A DNA stretch of 64,000 bases from Candidatus Chryseopegocella kryptomonas (lineage in GTDB: Bacteria; Bacteroidota; Ignavibacteria; Kryptoniales; Kryptoniaceae), in assembly GCF_001536065.1 (NCBI RefSeq), contig NZ_CZVW01000006.1:1-64000 (forward strand). Reading direction: 5' to 3'. Below the pieces are notes generated by a model, which saw only the letters and a program-made list of their open reading frames with translations, was not told the origin of the DNA and made no database searches. Positions 9,627 to 18,193 of the stretch are shown piece by piece. Each line of letters begins with the position of its first letter. The stretch's first letter is position 1. Position numbers and translations under genes: made by a program.

Positions 9627-11696
9627 ATGAGAAAACTGTCTCAAATTTTTTTGTTCTTTATTCTTTATCAATTTGTCCTCTCTCAACAAAACGACACAAT
9701 AAAAACTTATTATCTCGGCGAAGTTGAGGTTACGGCTTATCGTGCTGGTGGAGAAGTTTTAAATCTTCCGATGTCAGTAAGTTTGCTTGATTTTTCTGAT
9801 TTTGCTTTGAAAAGGAAGATGGATTTATCTGATGTGATGAATTTTGCTCCCGGCATTCTCGTTCAAAGCAGGTCGGGTGGAGGCGATGTAAGGTTGACAG
9901 TTCGTGGATTCGGCGCTCGTGGCTATGGAGATAAATCAAACGCAGGAACAATAAGAGGGATAAAACTTCTGGTTGATGGATTCCCGATAACAGAGCCAGA
10001 TGGAAGAACATCAATTGATTTTGTTGATTTGCTTTCAACAGAGAGAATAGAGATAATGAGAACCAATGCTTCAGCTTTATTTGGAAATGCTTCGGGTGGA
10101 ATTATAAATTTTGAAACTTTTGATGTGAGAAACTCATTTGCAGAAGCAATTGGTATGTATGGAAGTTTTGGACTTTGGCAAACTAATTTTAAAGTGGGTG
10201 TAAAGTTTGAAACAGGTGATGCAATTTTAACTGGGACAATTAAAAACTTTGACGGATGGCGTCAAAATAGCTCAAACCAGAAAAAACAAATATATTCAGT
10301 CATCAAGACAAGAATCGCAAAAGAAACACAACTTAAAATTATCACAGGCTTCGTTTCAAATCTTTTTTATATCCCTGGACCTTTGACCATTGAACAGTTT
10401 AATTCAAGCCCAGCACTTGCAAATCAAACTTACTTCAATCGCAAAGAGCGAAGATATAACAGAATTGGGAAAATTGGATTAAATTTGACATCACCGCTTG
10501 CAAAAAATCATATTTTTGATTTAAGGATTTTCTTTGAGCCGAAAGTTTTACAAAGATCAGAAAGGGGAACTTTCCGGGACTTCAATCGCTACTTTTTTGG
10601 TTCTGGATTTACCTATCAATTCTATGCTGATGAGATTCCGTTCAGACCTAAATTTATTTTAGGGTATGACGACTCTTATCAAGATGGAACGATTCTTTTT
10701 TACAATCTCAAAGATGGTGAAAGAGGTGATTCCTTGAGAACGAATAAAAGAGAAGGAGGTAGAACAGGTGGATTTGTCCTGAAACTTGAACTTAACCCTG
10801 TTAATAACTTTTCCATCTCTTTTGGAGGTAGATATGATTTCCACAATTACATAAGTGAGATTTACCCTGCGGGCATAAAACGAATCACGCAAAAAGATGT
10901 GTTAAGGATGAGCAAATTCACCCCGTATTTTTCTATGCTCTTTAAAGCTGGTGGAGATAATTCAGTTTACTTTACATTAAGCGGTGGAGTTGAAGCTCCT
11001 GCATTTAATGAGGTTGACCCACCACCGGAGTTAAAAGATGTTTCACTTAATCCGTTGCTCAAACCAATGTCGTCTCAAACATTTGAATTTGGCTGGAAAG
11101 GTGTCAAAGCATTCAAAAATTCTATTATGTCAAACTTGATTTATTCTGTCTCTTTTTTCAGAATTGATGTTAAAAATGAGATAGTCCCGTATAACAACGG
11201 AAGTTGGTTTTTCTCCGCTGGTGAATCAAGAAGATATGGAATTGAAATAAGTAATTCTGCTAAATTTTCAACATTTATTGATTTCACTTTTGTTTTGACT
11301 TATTTAAGCGCAAAATATCTTAGATATGAAAACGACCTTGGAAATCTTTCGGGTAAATTTGTCCCCGGCATTCCGCGACTTTGGGGAAGCGCAGGGTTGA
11401 AAATTAATTTAAAACCATTTGTAATAAATCCAGAGCTAATTTATGTCGGAAGATATTTTGCAGATGATTTAAACGAGCTTGAAATTTCACCTTATACACT
11501 TCTTAACATCTCGCTTGGTTCTGAATTTTCAATTTCAAGCATAAAAGCTTCCATAACTGCTGGGATTGAGAATTTGTTTAATAAAAAATATATTTCATCT
11601 GTTTTCATAAATCCCGAGAGGAAGCAACCATACGCTTATATTGAGCCGGGACTTCCAAGAAACTGGTTCATCAGTTTTTCATTTGTTTATTTTTGA
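9627..11696 (+). CDS. TonB-dependent outer-membrane receptor
   Basis: 689 aa from the ATG at 9627, which has an AGGAG site 5 nt upstream; a GTG at 9621 is in frame but overlaps that site. After a signal peptide there is a short TonB-box-like stretch (YYLGEVEVTAYRAGG), a plug domain with VRLTVRGFGARG and a NASGGIINF segment, then a 22-strand-type beta-barrel ending in Phe. No CarboxypepD_reg domain precedes the plug. The ligand is unknown; adjacency to the BNR protein is the only hint. Energised import by TonB-ExbBD is assumed from the family. Confidence 0.88.
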   Translation: MRKLSQIFLFFILYQFVLSQQNDTIKTYYLGEVEVTAYRAGGEVLNLPMSVSLLDFSDFALKRKMDLSDVMNFAPGILVQSRSGGGDVRLTVRGFGARGYGDKSNAGTIRGIKLLVDGFPITEPDGRTSIDFVDLLSTERIEIMRTNASALFGNASGGIINFETFDVRNSFAEAIGMYGSFGLWQTNFKVGVKFETGDAILTGTIKNFDGWRQNSSNQKKQIYSVIKTRIAKETQLKIITGFVSNLFYIPGPLTIEQFNSSPALANQTYFNRKERRYNRIGKIGLNLTSPLAKNHIFDLRIFFEPKVLQRSERGTFRDFNRYFFGSGFTYQFYADEIPFRPKFILGYDDSYQDGTILFYNLKDGERGDSLRTNKREGGRTGGFVLKLELNPVNNFSISFGGRYDFHNYISEIYPAGIKRITQKDVLRMSKFTPYFSMLFKAGGDNSVYFTLSGGVEAPAFNEVDPPPELKDVSLNPLLKPMSSQTFEFGWKGVKAFKNSIMSNLIYSVSFFRIDVKNEIVPYNNGSWFFSAGESRRYGIEISNSAKFSTFIDFTFVLTYLSAKYLRYENDLGNLSGKFVPGIPRLWGSAGLKINLKPFVINPELIYVGRYFADDLNELEISPYTLLNISLGSEFSISSIKASITAGIENLFNKKYISSVFINPERKQPYAYIEPGLPRNWFISFSFVYF

Positions 11697-11772
11697 TCGG
11701 GGAATTTGATTTTTTGTGTTGCTCGTGTTAGATTAAACTTGTAAATTTTGAGAAAAAATAAAAAATGCAAAG

Positions 11773-12783
11773 ATGAAGTTAATTGTAAAACTTTGTGGAT
11801 TGCTTCTGTTTTTAAATTTTGCTCTCTCACAGGAATATCTCATAAAAGTTGCGACAATTGCACCTGATGGAAGCACATGGATAAATGTTCTTAAAGAATA
11901 CGATGCACAAATAAGAAAAGAAAGCAAGGGACGAATCGGTTTCAAAATTTACGCCGGTGGTGTTGCTGGGGATGAAATTGATGTTTTGAAAAAAATTAGA
12001 ATCGGACAATATCACGCTGGTGGATTCACAGGCGTTGGCATAGGTGAAATTGCTCCAAATTTGCGAATCCTTGATTCCCCTTTTCTGTTCAAAAATTATG
12101 ATGAGGTTGATTACATATATCAAAAATTTAACGATGAATTTGAGAAGGAAATTGAAAAAGGTGGTTTCGTTTTGCTTGGATGGGCAGAAGTTGGATTCAT
12201 ATATACATTCACAAAAACACCAATTTATGGCGTTGATGATTTGAAGAAAATAAAAATGTGGGCGTGGCAGGGAGACCCAATCGCAGAAGCTGCTTACAAA
12301 GTCATCGGTGTAACCCCAGTTCCCCTTTCAATTACGGAAGTTTTAACATCCCTTCAAACCGGGATAATTGATGGAGTTTATGGTTCACCGCTTTCAATGC
12401 TTGCAACACAATGGTTCACAAGGGTTAAATACATGCACAATGTCCCGCTTTCCGATGCTTCCGGAGCGCTTCTTATTTCAAAAAGATATTTTGATTCGTT
12501 GCCAAAAGATTTACAGGAAATTTTATTGAGAAATGGCAGAAAATATATGCGTAAACTTGTTGAATTGAGCAGGGAGGAAAATAAAAAAGCGATAGAGGTG
12601 TTAAAGAAAAATGGCATCGTTATAACTGAGCCACCTTCAAAGAAATTACTTGATGAATATGATGAGATCGGAAAAAAGGCAAGGAGAATGCTCGTTGGAA
12701 AAGTTTTCAGTGAGGAGTGGTTGAATAAAATTGAAAAAGCACTTGAAGAATACCGTAAGACAAATCAAAAAGTGTCAAATTGA
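11773..12783 (+). CDS. dctP: TRAP transporter substrate-binding protein DctP
   Basis: 336 aa with a signal peptide ending near LNFALSQ. The mature part begins IKVATIAPDGSTWINVLKEY and holds the DctP-family core, including AWQGDPIAEAAYKVIGVTPVPLSITEVLTSLQTGIIDGVYG. It captures an organic acid, or another small carboxylate, in the periplasm. The substrate is not predictable here. The three TRAP genes are contiguous, and the stop overlaps the dctQ start by 1 nt (TGATG). Confidence 0.92.
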   Translation: MKLIVKLCGLLLFLNFALSQEYLIKVATIAPDGSTWINVLKEYDAQIRKESKGRIGFKIYAGGVAGDEIDVLKKIRIGQYHAGGFTGVGIGEIAPNLRILDSPFLFKNYDEVDYIYQKFNDEFEKEIEKGGFVLLGWAEVGFIYTFTKTPIYGVDDLKKIKMWAWQGDPIAEAAYKVIGVTPVPLSITEVLTSLQTGIIDGVYGSPLSMLATQWFTRVKYMHNVPLSDASGALLISKRYFDSLPKDLQEILLRNGRKYMRKLVELSREENKKAIEVLKKNGIVITEPPSKKLLDEYDEIGKKARRMLVGKVFSEEWLNKIEKALEEYRKTNQKVSN

Positions 12784-13268
12784 TGAAACTTTTTGATGTA
12801 ATTGACGAGGCGCTCGCAAAAATTGAAATGGTTTTGTTAACATTACTTCTTTCGTTGATGCTTTTGGTTGGATTTGTTCAGATTATCTTGAGAAATTTTT
12901 TTGAAACCGGTTTTTTATGGGCTGATCCATTTTTGAGATATACAGTGTTATGGCTTGCTTTTATAGGGGCTTCGCTTGCTACAAGAGAAGACAGACACAT
13001 AAACATTGATGTTTTGACAAGATTTCTAACACCAAAATTAAAGAAGTTAACTTCTATACTCACAAGATTTTTTGCCCTCGCTATTTGTGTTATACTTTTA
13101 AAAGCATCTGTTAATTTCATAAGAATGGAGATTGAATTCCCTCAAGATGTTTTTCTTGGGATAAAGAACTGGCAGGTTGAAATAATTATCCCAATTGGTT
13201 TTAGTTTGATGAGTTTTAGATTCTTTGTGCGAATTTTGAAGTTATTGCTTATCAAAAATATTTTCTAA
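12783..13268 (+). CDS. dctQ: TRAP transporter small permease DctQ
   Basis: 161 aa from the ATG at 12783; the TTG one codon earlier is less likely. Four hydrophobic segments match the four-helix DctQ subunit, and FLWADPFLRYTVLWLAFIGASLATREDRHINID is the conserved family region. It joins the large permease and the DctP protein in Na+- or H+-driven uptake. Translationally coupled to dctP. Confidence 0.92.
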   Translation: MKLFDVIDEALAKIEMVLLTLLLSLMLLVGFVQIILRNFFETGFLWADPFLRYTVLWLAFIGASLATREDRHINIDVLTRFLTPKLKKLTSILTRFFALAICVILLKASVNFIRMEIEFPQDVFLGIKNWQVEIIIPIGFSLMSFRFFVRILKLLLIKNIF

Positions 13269-13276
13269 ATTTTTAA

Positions 13277-14542
13277 ATGCTTAATTTTATTCTGATACTT
13301 TTGTTCGTTCTTTTTGCGTTGTTTAGGACACCTTTATTTGCGGTTATATCGGCGATTGCGATTTTAAGTTTTTTAACGGCGCAGACGGACCTTTCGGCGA
13401 TTATAATTGAAATGGTTCGGCTTGCGAATACCTCTACTTTAATTGCTATACCTCTTTTCACATTTGCTGGTTACATTCTTGCCGAAAGCAACACACCGAA
13501 GCGACTTGTTAATTTAACACAGGCGCTATTCGGCTGGATTCCGGGCGGACTTGCCATAGTTGTTCTCGTTTCATGCGCTGTTTTTACAGCTTTTACAGGT
13601 GCATCTGGAATCACAATCGTTGCTCTCGGTGGTCTTGTTTTTCCGGCGCTCATAAAAGGAAATTATTCGGAGAAATTCTCACTTGGGCTTGTGACAACAT
13701 CTGGAAGTTTGGGACTTCTTTTCCCCCCGAGTTTGCCTCTGATTTTATATGCTCTTGTGGCTCAAGTTGATGTTGATAAATTGTTCATCGCTGGAATTAT
13801 ACCCGGGACATTGCTTATAGTTCTTCTTTCAATTTATAGCATTGCAAGAAATTATAAATCAGGCATAAAGATACAAAAATTTTCATTTAGAAATCTCTGG
13901 CGCGCGACAATTGATGCAATCTGGGAAATTCCGCTTCCGTTCATAATTATCGGTGGAATTTATGCTGGACTTTTTACGGTGATTGAGGCATCTGTTATAA
14001 CTGCTGTTTATGTTTTGATAGTTGAGTTCTTCATTTATCGCGATTTGAATTTTAGAAAAGATTTGACAAGAATTATGAAGGAGAGTATGATTCTTGTCGG
14101 TGGAATTTTGATTATTCTTGCGTCTGCGCTTGGGTTGACAAGTTATCTCATTGACGCACAAGTTCCGATGAAAATTTTTGAATTCATTCAAAAGTATATT
14201 TCAAGCAAATATGCATTTTTACTTCTTTTAAACATTTTTCTTCTCGTTGTTGGTATGCTGATGGATATATTTTCAGCTATAATAGTTGTCGTCCCGATTA
14301 TAACTCCGATTGCAATGAAATTTGGTGTTGACCCGGTGCACCTCGGCATAATTTTTCTTACGAATCTTGAGATTGGTTATCTTACGCCACCCGTCGGTTT
14401 GAATCTTTTCATTTCAAGTTTTAGATTTGAAAAACCGATAATAAAAATTTACACTTCAACGCTTCCATTTATATTTATTCTTCTCATAGCCCTTCTTCTT
14501 ATAACCTATATCCCCGAAATTTCACTTTTTCTTGTTAAGTGA
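13277..14542 (+). CDS. dctM: TRAP transporter large permease DctM
   Basis: 421 aa, about twelve hydrophobic segments, normal for DctM. Recognisable family stretches are TLIAIPLFTFAGYILAES, FTAFTGASGITIVALGG and a C-terminal LTPPVGLNLF. It begins 8 nt after dctQ. Together the three genes form one complete TRAP system (Ser-tRNA gene follows, so the unit ends here). Confidence 0.93.
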   Translation: MLNFILILLFVLFALFRTPLFAVISAIAILSFLTAQTDLSAIIIEMVRLANTSTLIAIPLFTFAGYILAESNTPKRLVNLTQALFGWIPGGLAIVVLVSCAVFTAFTGASGITIVALGGLVFPALIKGNYSEKFSLGLVTTSGSLGLLFPPSLPLILYALVAQVDVDKLFIAGIIPGTLLIVLLSIYSIARNYKSGIKIQKFSFRNLWRATIDAIWEIPLPFIIIGGIYAGLFTVIEASVITAVYVLIVEFFIYRDLNFRKDLTRIMKESMILVGGILIILASALGLTSYLIDAQVPMKIFEFIQKYISSKYAFLLLLNIFLLVVGMLMDIFSAIIVVVPIITPIAMKFGVDPVHLGIIFLTNLEIGYLTPPVGLNLFISSFRFEKPIIKIYTSTLPFIFILLIALLLITYIPEISLFLVK

Positions 14543-14607
14543 GAAAATATCTTGTTTGGGAAACTCTGTATGTAAAACTTGATTTTATTTCCCCGTTTTT
14601 ATAAATT

Positions 14608-14613
14608 TATAAT
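14608..14613 (+). promoter_or_regulatory. Candidate -10 box of the tRNA-Ser gene
   Basis: A perfect TATAAT lies 9 nt before the first tRNA base, which would place the transcription start within a few bases of the mature 5' end. No good -35 element at 17-nt spacing is seen; TTGATT at 14579-14584 is 23 nt away. Confidence 0.4.
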
Positions 14614-14622
14614 CGGAAAATT

Positions 14623-14706
14623 GGAGGGTTAGCCTAATTGGTAAGGCGGCGGTCTTGAAAACCGCTGGGCTTCGCGCCCTTGGGGGTTCGAGTCCCTCAC
14701 CCTCCG
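14623..14706 (+). tRNA. tRNA-Ser (anticodon TGA)
   Basis: 84 nt. The acceptor stem pairs GGAGGGT (14623-14629) with ACCCTCC (14699-14705), with a G discriminator at 14706. The anticodon stem GCGGT/ACCGC encloses CTTGAAA, giving anticodon TGA (14656-14658) for UCA codons. The long variable arm (TGGGCTTCGCGCCC) is the class II mark of tRNA-Ser, and GGTTCGAGTCC forms the T arm. The CCA end is not encoded. Confidence 0.97.
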
Positions 14707-14750
14707 CTTCACTTCCTACCTTAAATTTCATACTTTAATGTCTGATTTTT

Positions 14751-14792
14751 TTGACTTAAATCAATTTTTTACACCCGCAAATTTTTTATAAT
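14751..14792 (+). promoter_or_regulatory. FNR/DNR-type box and -10 element before the NO-response genes
   Basis: TTGACTTAAATCAA at 14751-14764 is an almost perfect match to the TTGAT-N4-ATCAA operator of the CRP/FNR family, including NO sensors of the DNR/NnrR kind. A TATAAT lies at 14787-14792. If transcription starts about 7 nt after it, the palindrome centre is at about -41.5, the standard class II activator position. The genes downstream (hemerythrin, two NnrS) are classic targets of such regulators. The regulator itself is not in the window. Confidence 0.72.
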
Positions 14793-14816
14793 ACAGAAAA
14801 AAAATCAAGGTTAAAA

Positions 14817-15602
14817 ATGACAGCAACGCAGCAATTGAAAAAGGAACATCAAGCGATTCGCCTCGCTTTAATTTTTCTTGAAATGATAAGAATTCAAATT
14901 GAAAACAATAAAACAATTGATGTGGAAAAGATTGAGAAACTATTGGAATTTTTTAAAGTTTTTGTTGATAAATGTCATCATGGAAAAGAAGAAAACTTCC
15001 TTTTTCCAGAACTTGAGAAGGTAGGTATCCCAAAAGAGGAAGGACCAATTGGGGTGATGCTTACAGAACATCAATTTGGGCGGGATTATATCCGCATAAT
15101 TGAGGAAAACTTACGAAGTTATAAAATGAACCCCGATGAAAATACAATTAAAAAAATTTCTGAAGCGATAAAAGGATATGTTGAACTTCTTGAACAGCAC
15201 ATCTACAAAGAAAACAATGTTTTGTTTGCAATGGCGGATATACATTTTTCCGAAAAATTACAAGAAGAATTGTTTGAAAAGTTTGAAGAGTTTGAGTTGA
15301 AAGAAATCGGTCCTGGGAAACACAATGAATTTCATCACATGCTTGATGAAATGAGGGATAATTTGCTTGGAAAAACCAAAATTCTTGATGTTCGCGAGAT
15401 TCCGCCTGTTCAAAGGCATGGAATTATACTTAGCGAATTTGACAAATTAAACATCAACGAAAGTTTATTTCTGGTGAATGACCATGACCCAAAACCCCTT
15501 TATTATCAATTTCAAGCGGAAAAGGAAGGAAAATTTAACTGGGAATATCTGATTTCTGGACCGATAATGTGGGGTGTTAAGATAACAAAGACAAGTAATT
15601 AA
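14817..15602 (+). CDS. Hemerythrin HHE-domain protein with C-terminal DUF2249
   Basis: 261 aa, no signal peptide, so cytoplasmic. The four-helix HHE domain (about 1-150) keeps the di-iron ligand pattern H11, H55-x3-E59, H85, H128-x3-E132. The C-terminal ~70 residues, ending in LISGPIMWGVKI, look like a DUF2249 domain, a partner often found in NO/redox proteins. Such proteins bind O2 or NO or help repair iron-sulphur centres under nitrosative stress. It is the first gene after the FNR-type box, with two NnrS genes directly behind (11 and 20 nt gaps), so a three-gene NO-response operon is likely. Confidence 0.86.
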   Translation: MTATQQLKKEHQAIRLALIFLEMIRIQIENNKTIDVEKIEKLLEFFKVFVDKCHHGKEENFLFPELEKVGIPKEEGPIGVMLTEHQFGRDYIRIIEENLRSYKMNPDENTIKKISEAIKGYVELLEQHIYKENNVLFAMADIHFSEKLQEELFEKFEEFELKEIGPGKHNEFHHMLDEMRDNLLGKTKILDVREIPPVQRHGIILSEFDKLNINESLFLVNDHDPKPLYYQFQAEKEGKFNWEYLISGPIMWGVKITKTSN

Positions 15603-15613
15603 CAGGTGTTAAG

Positions 15614-16693
15614 ATGGAAAGGAATATACTGCGTGGGTCAATGTTAATTGGAATTTTATCGTTTGTTTTAGCAGTTGTGCTGGGCGTTTGGCGTATCGCA
15701 CTAACTCGGGGCTTTGAACTGCCTTCAATTCCAGATATATTTCCACCGCATGGAAATTTGATGGTTGGGGCTTTTCTTGGGACATTGATAATTTTTGAAA
15801 GAATGTTTGCTCTCCCCGTAAAATGGCTCCTCTGGGTTCCATATATTTGGGGATTATCTGCAATTGCAATTCATACAGATTTAATTTATTTCAAAGTTCT
15901 GAGCCTGCTTGCTCTTTTAGGTTGGGGAATTCACAGATTTATCGCATATAGAACATTTAAACATTTTGGAATTCCGCTTATTGAATTTTTATCGTATGTT
16001 GTTTTATCTGTTGCGTTGTTTAATCAAAATGGTCTTGCTGGAAGCGTTGAATCTGCGCTTGCTGGATTGTCATTTGCCATAGCTGTGATAGGTGTTGAGA
16101 GGATTGAGTTAACGCTAAGTTCGGAAAAGAAAAGTGCAAAAATTGTCTATGCTCTTTTGATAGTTTATCTTTTGGTTTTGGTTTTGAATTTATCTTTTTA
16201 CAATCTCCCAATTCAAATTTTTGGTTTTATGTTAATTTTTGTTGCTTTGGGAATGATTTACAATGACCCGGTTGTGATTTCTGCTTTTAGAAGAAGCAGA
16301 TTACCTCAAACACCTTTGCATAAATTTTCAAGAGAAACATTGTTTGTGGGATACTTTTGGCTTTTTCTTGGCGGATTGTTTTTGATTTTTTGGGATTTTA
16401 TGCCGATGCAAAAAGATGTCGTTTATCATTCAATTGGGCTTGGTTTTATATTCACAATGATTTTATCACATGCGCCTGTTGTTCTTGGTTCAACTCTTTC
16501 AAAGATGCCGAAGAAATCACCATCGCGTTTTTTGTTTTATGCGTTTCAAAGCATGACATTGATAAGAATTTTAGCGGATATATTCGTTTCAAATTTTGTT
16601 GAGCTGTGGATGTGGTCTGGCTGGATAACGGGGACTTTACATTTTGTAATTTTCATAGCTTACATTTTAACAGTTTTGAAAAGTTTTAGCTAA
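15614..16693 (+). CDS. NnrS-like membrane protein (short form)
   Basis: 359 aa with about ten hydrophobic segments. Conserved-looking histidines occur in PPHGNLMVGAFLGTLI near the start and in YHSIGLGFIFTMILSHAPVVLG near the end, the pattern of NnrS haem-copper proteins that relieve nitric oxide stress. It is shorter and more divergent than its neighbour. The two together may be paralogues with split tasks or subunits of one assembly; that is inference. It sits 11 nt after the hemerythrin gene. Confidence 0.7.
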   Translation: MERNILRGSMLIGILSFVLAVVLGVWRIALTRGFELPSIPDIFPPHGNLMVGAFLGTLIIFERMFALPVKWLLWVPYIWGLSAIAIHTDLIYFKVLSLLALLGWGIHRFIAYRTFKHFGIPLIEFLSYVVLSVALFNQNGLAGSVESALAGLSFAIAVIGVERIELTLSSEKKSAKIVYALLIVYLLVLVLNLSFYNLPIQIFGFMLIFVALGMIYNDPVVISAFRRSRLPQTPLHKFSRETLFVGYFWLFLGGLFLIFWDFMPMQKDVVYHSIGLGFIFTMILSHAPVVLGSTLSKMPKKSPSRFLFYAFQSMTLIRILADIFVSNFVELWMWSGWITGTLHFVIFIAYILTVLKSFS

Positions 16694-16713
16694 ATCAAGC
16701 AAATGGTTTTGTA

Positions 16714-18117
16714 ATGAAGCAGATACATCAGGAGTTTGAAAAGGGATTTATCTGGTGGGCAATTGGAATTGCGGTCTTTGGTGGTTTTATGCTCGGGGGG
16801 CATATTGCGATGCAGATTGGATTTGATATGGGACTTCCACAAGCACTTGATGTATGGATTCAGGTTCACGGTCATCTTCAACTTGTTGGTTGGGCTGGAT
16901 TGTTTATAATGGGAGTGAGTTTGCATTTCCTCCCAAGAATGGCAAGCGTTCCAGTTCAGAAGAGAAATACTTTGAAATTGATACTTTATCTTACTGTTTT
17001 GGGGCTTTTGCTCAGGGCAAATTTTGAGTTCTGGAAAGCGTATGTTGATGATGAAAATTTTGTAAAAGTTTTTGAATACGCTTCAAGGTTTGGAAACATC
17101 GTTGAGTTTGTTGGGATAATTTTTTATATCTTTGTTTTGTTGAAGACATTTCTAAAAGCGTCGGATTTTAAGAAGCGTGGCTTTGAAATTGTTAAACCAT
17201 TTTTCATTCTCTTTTTGCTCGGTTGGTTGATATATTCGCTTGTTCAAGCATCAGCAGTTTTATTTGAAAGATACGAATGGATCGTATGGAATAAATGGAG
17301 CATTTGGGTTTTTATGAACTTTACACTTTTCCCGATTTCATTTGCCTTTTCAATTTTAAATTTTCCGCTTTACATACATCTTAAACCGCCAGCAAAGTCA
17401 ATAAAGTATCTTGGATATGCTTATCTTATCTCTGTCTTAACACACGCATTTGCTTTGCTTCCAACTTGTGAAATAACGATGCCATTTGATTTTAATTTTA
17501 CTGCGTTGATTGTTGATTTGCTTATCATCGCTTTGCTTTTTAATTCTGGAATAATTCAAAGGATATTCTTGCCTGATCTTGAACTTTCAAAATCGCCTTT
17601 CTGGAGGAGGGATAGAATTGAAGAAAAAGGTTCAAACTTGGAAAGAAAGCCGAGAAGAGGTTATTCTGACTATGGGGAATTTGGAAGGTTTGAACTTTTA
17701 ATTTATTCTGCCTATGTGTGGCTTTTGATTGGTTTATTTCTTGACATTTTAGCACGGGTTTTTATGCTTGCTGGGCTTAACATTCATTACGGCGAAGATC
17801 CAGTGAGGCATTCTTTTTTTGCTGGATTTATAACTCTTTTAATTCTGGGAATGGCGCAAAGAATGTTGCCTGGATTTATGCACAAAAGTAAAATTGCAAA
17901 CACAAAAATTGTATTCTGGACATTTATCCTCGGGAATGTGTCGGTTTTCTCAAGAGTTGTTCCGATGCTTGTCCCTCTTTATCTTTCAGGTTCAATGTGG
18001 ATTTTTACAAAAATTATGCTTTATCTTTTCGGTGTATCTGGATTTATTGCGATTGCGTCAATAATTTTGCTTTATGTGAATCTGTGGAAAACTTTAAAAA
18101 TGGGGGAGAATGTTTGA
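16714..18117 (+). CDS. nnrS: NnrS family protein
   Basis: 467 aa, about twelve transmembrane segments. The family signature VHGHLQLVGWAGLFIMGVSLHFLPR lies near residues 50-75, and DPVRHSFFAGFITLLILGMAQRMLPGF near the C-terminus matches the second conserved histidine region. NnrS proteins are haem- and copper-containing inner-membrane proteins that protect cells against NO and its iron complexes. Last gene of the unit led by the hemerythrin protein; a 76-nt gap separates it from the TPR gene. Confidence 0.85.
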   Translation: MKQIHQEFEKGFIWWAIGIAVFGGFMLGGHIAMQIGFDMGLPQALDVWIQVHGHLQLVGWAGLFIMGVSLHFLPRMASVPVQKRNTLKLILYLTVLGLLLRANFEFWKAYVDDENFVKVFEYASRFGNIVEFVGIIFYIFVLLKTFLKASDFKKRGFEIVKPFFILFLLGWLIYSLVQASAVLFERYEWIVWNKWSIWVFMNFTLFPISFAFSILNFPLYIHLKPPAKSIKYLGYAYLISVLTHAFALLPTCEITMPFDFNFTALIVDLLIIALLFNSGIIQRIFLPDLELSKSPFWRRDRIEEKGSNLERKPRRGYSDYGEFGRFELLIYSAYVWLLIGLFLDILARVFMLAGLNIHYGEDPVRHSFFAGFITLLILGMAQRMLPGFMHKSKIANTKIVFWTFILGNVSVFSRVVPMLVPLYLSGSMWIFTKIMLYLFGVSGFIAIASIILLYVNLWKTLKMGENV

Positions 18118-18193
18118 TTGTCCTGCCTTTGAAATTGCTTAAAACTTGAATAAATGTTAAATTTTTTCAGAATCAAAACAAATCAAGATTGCT

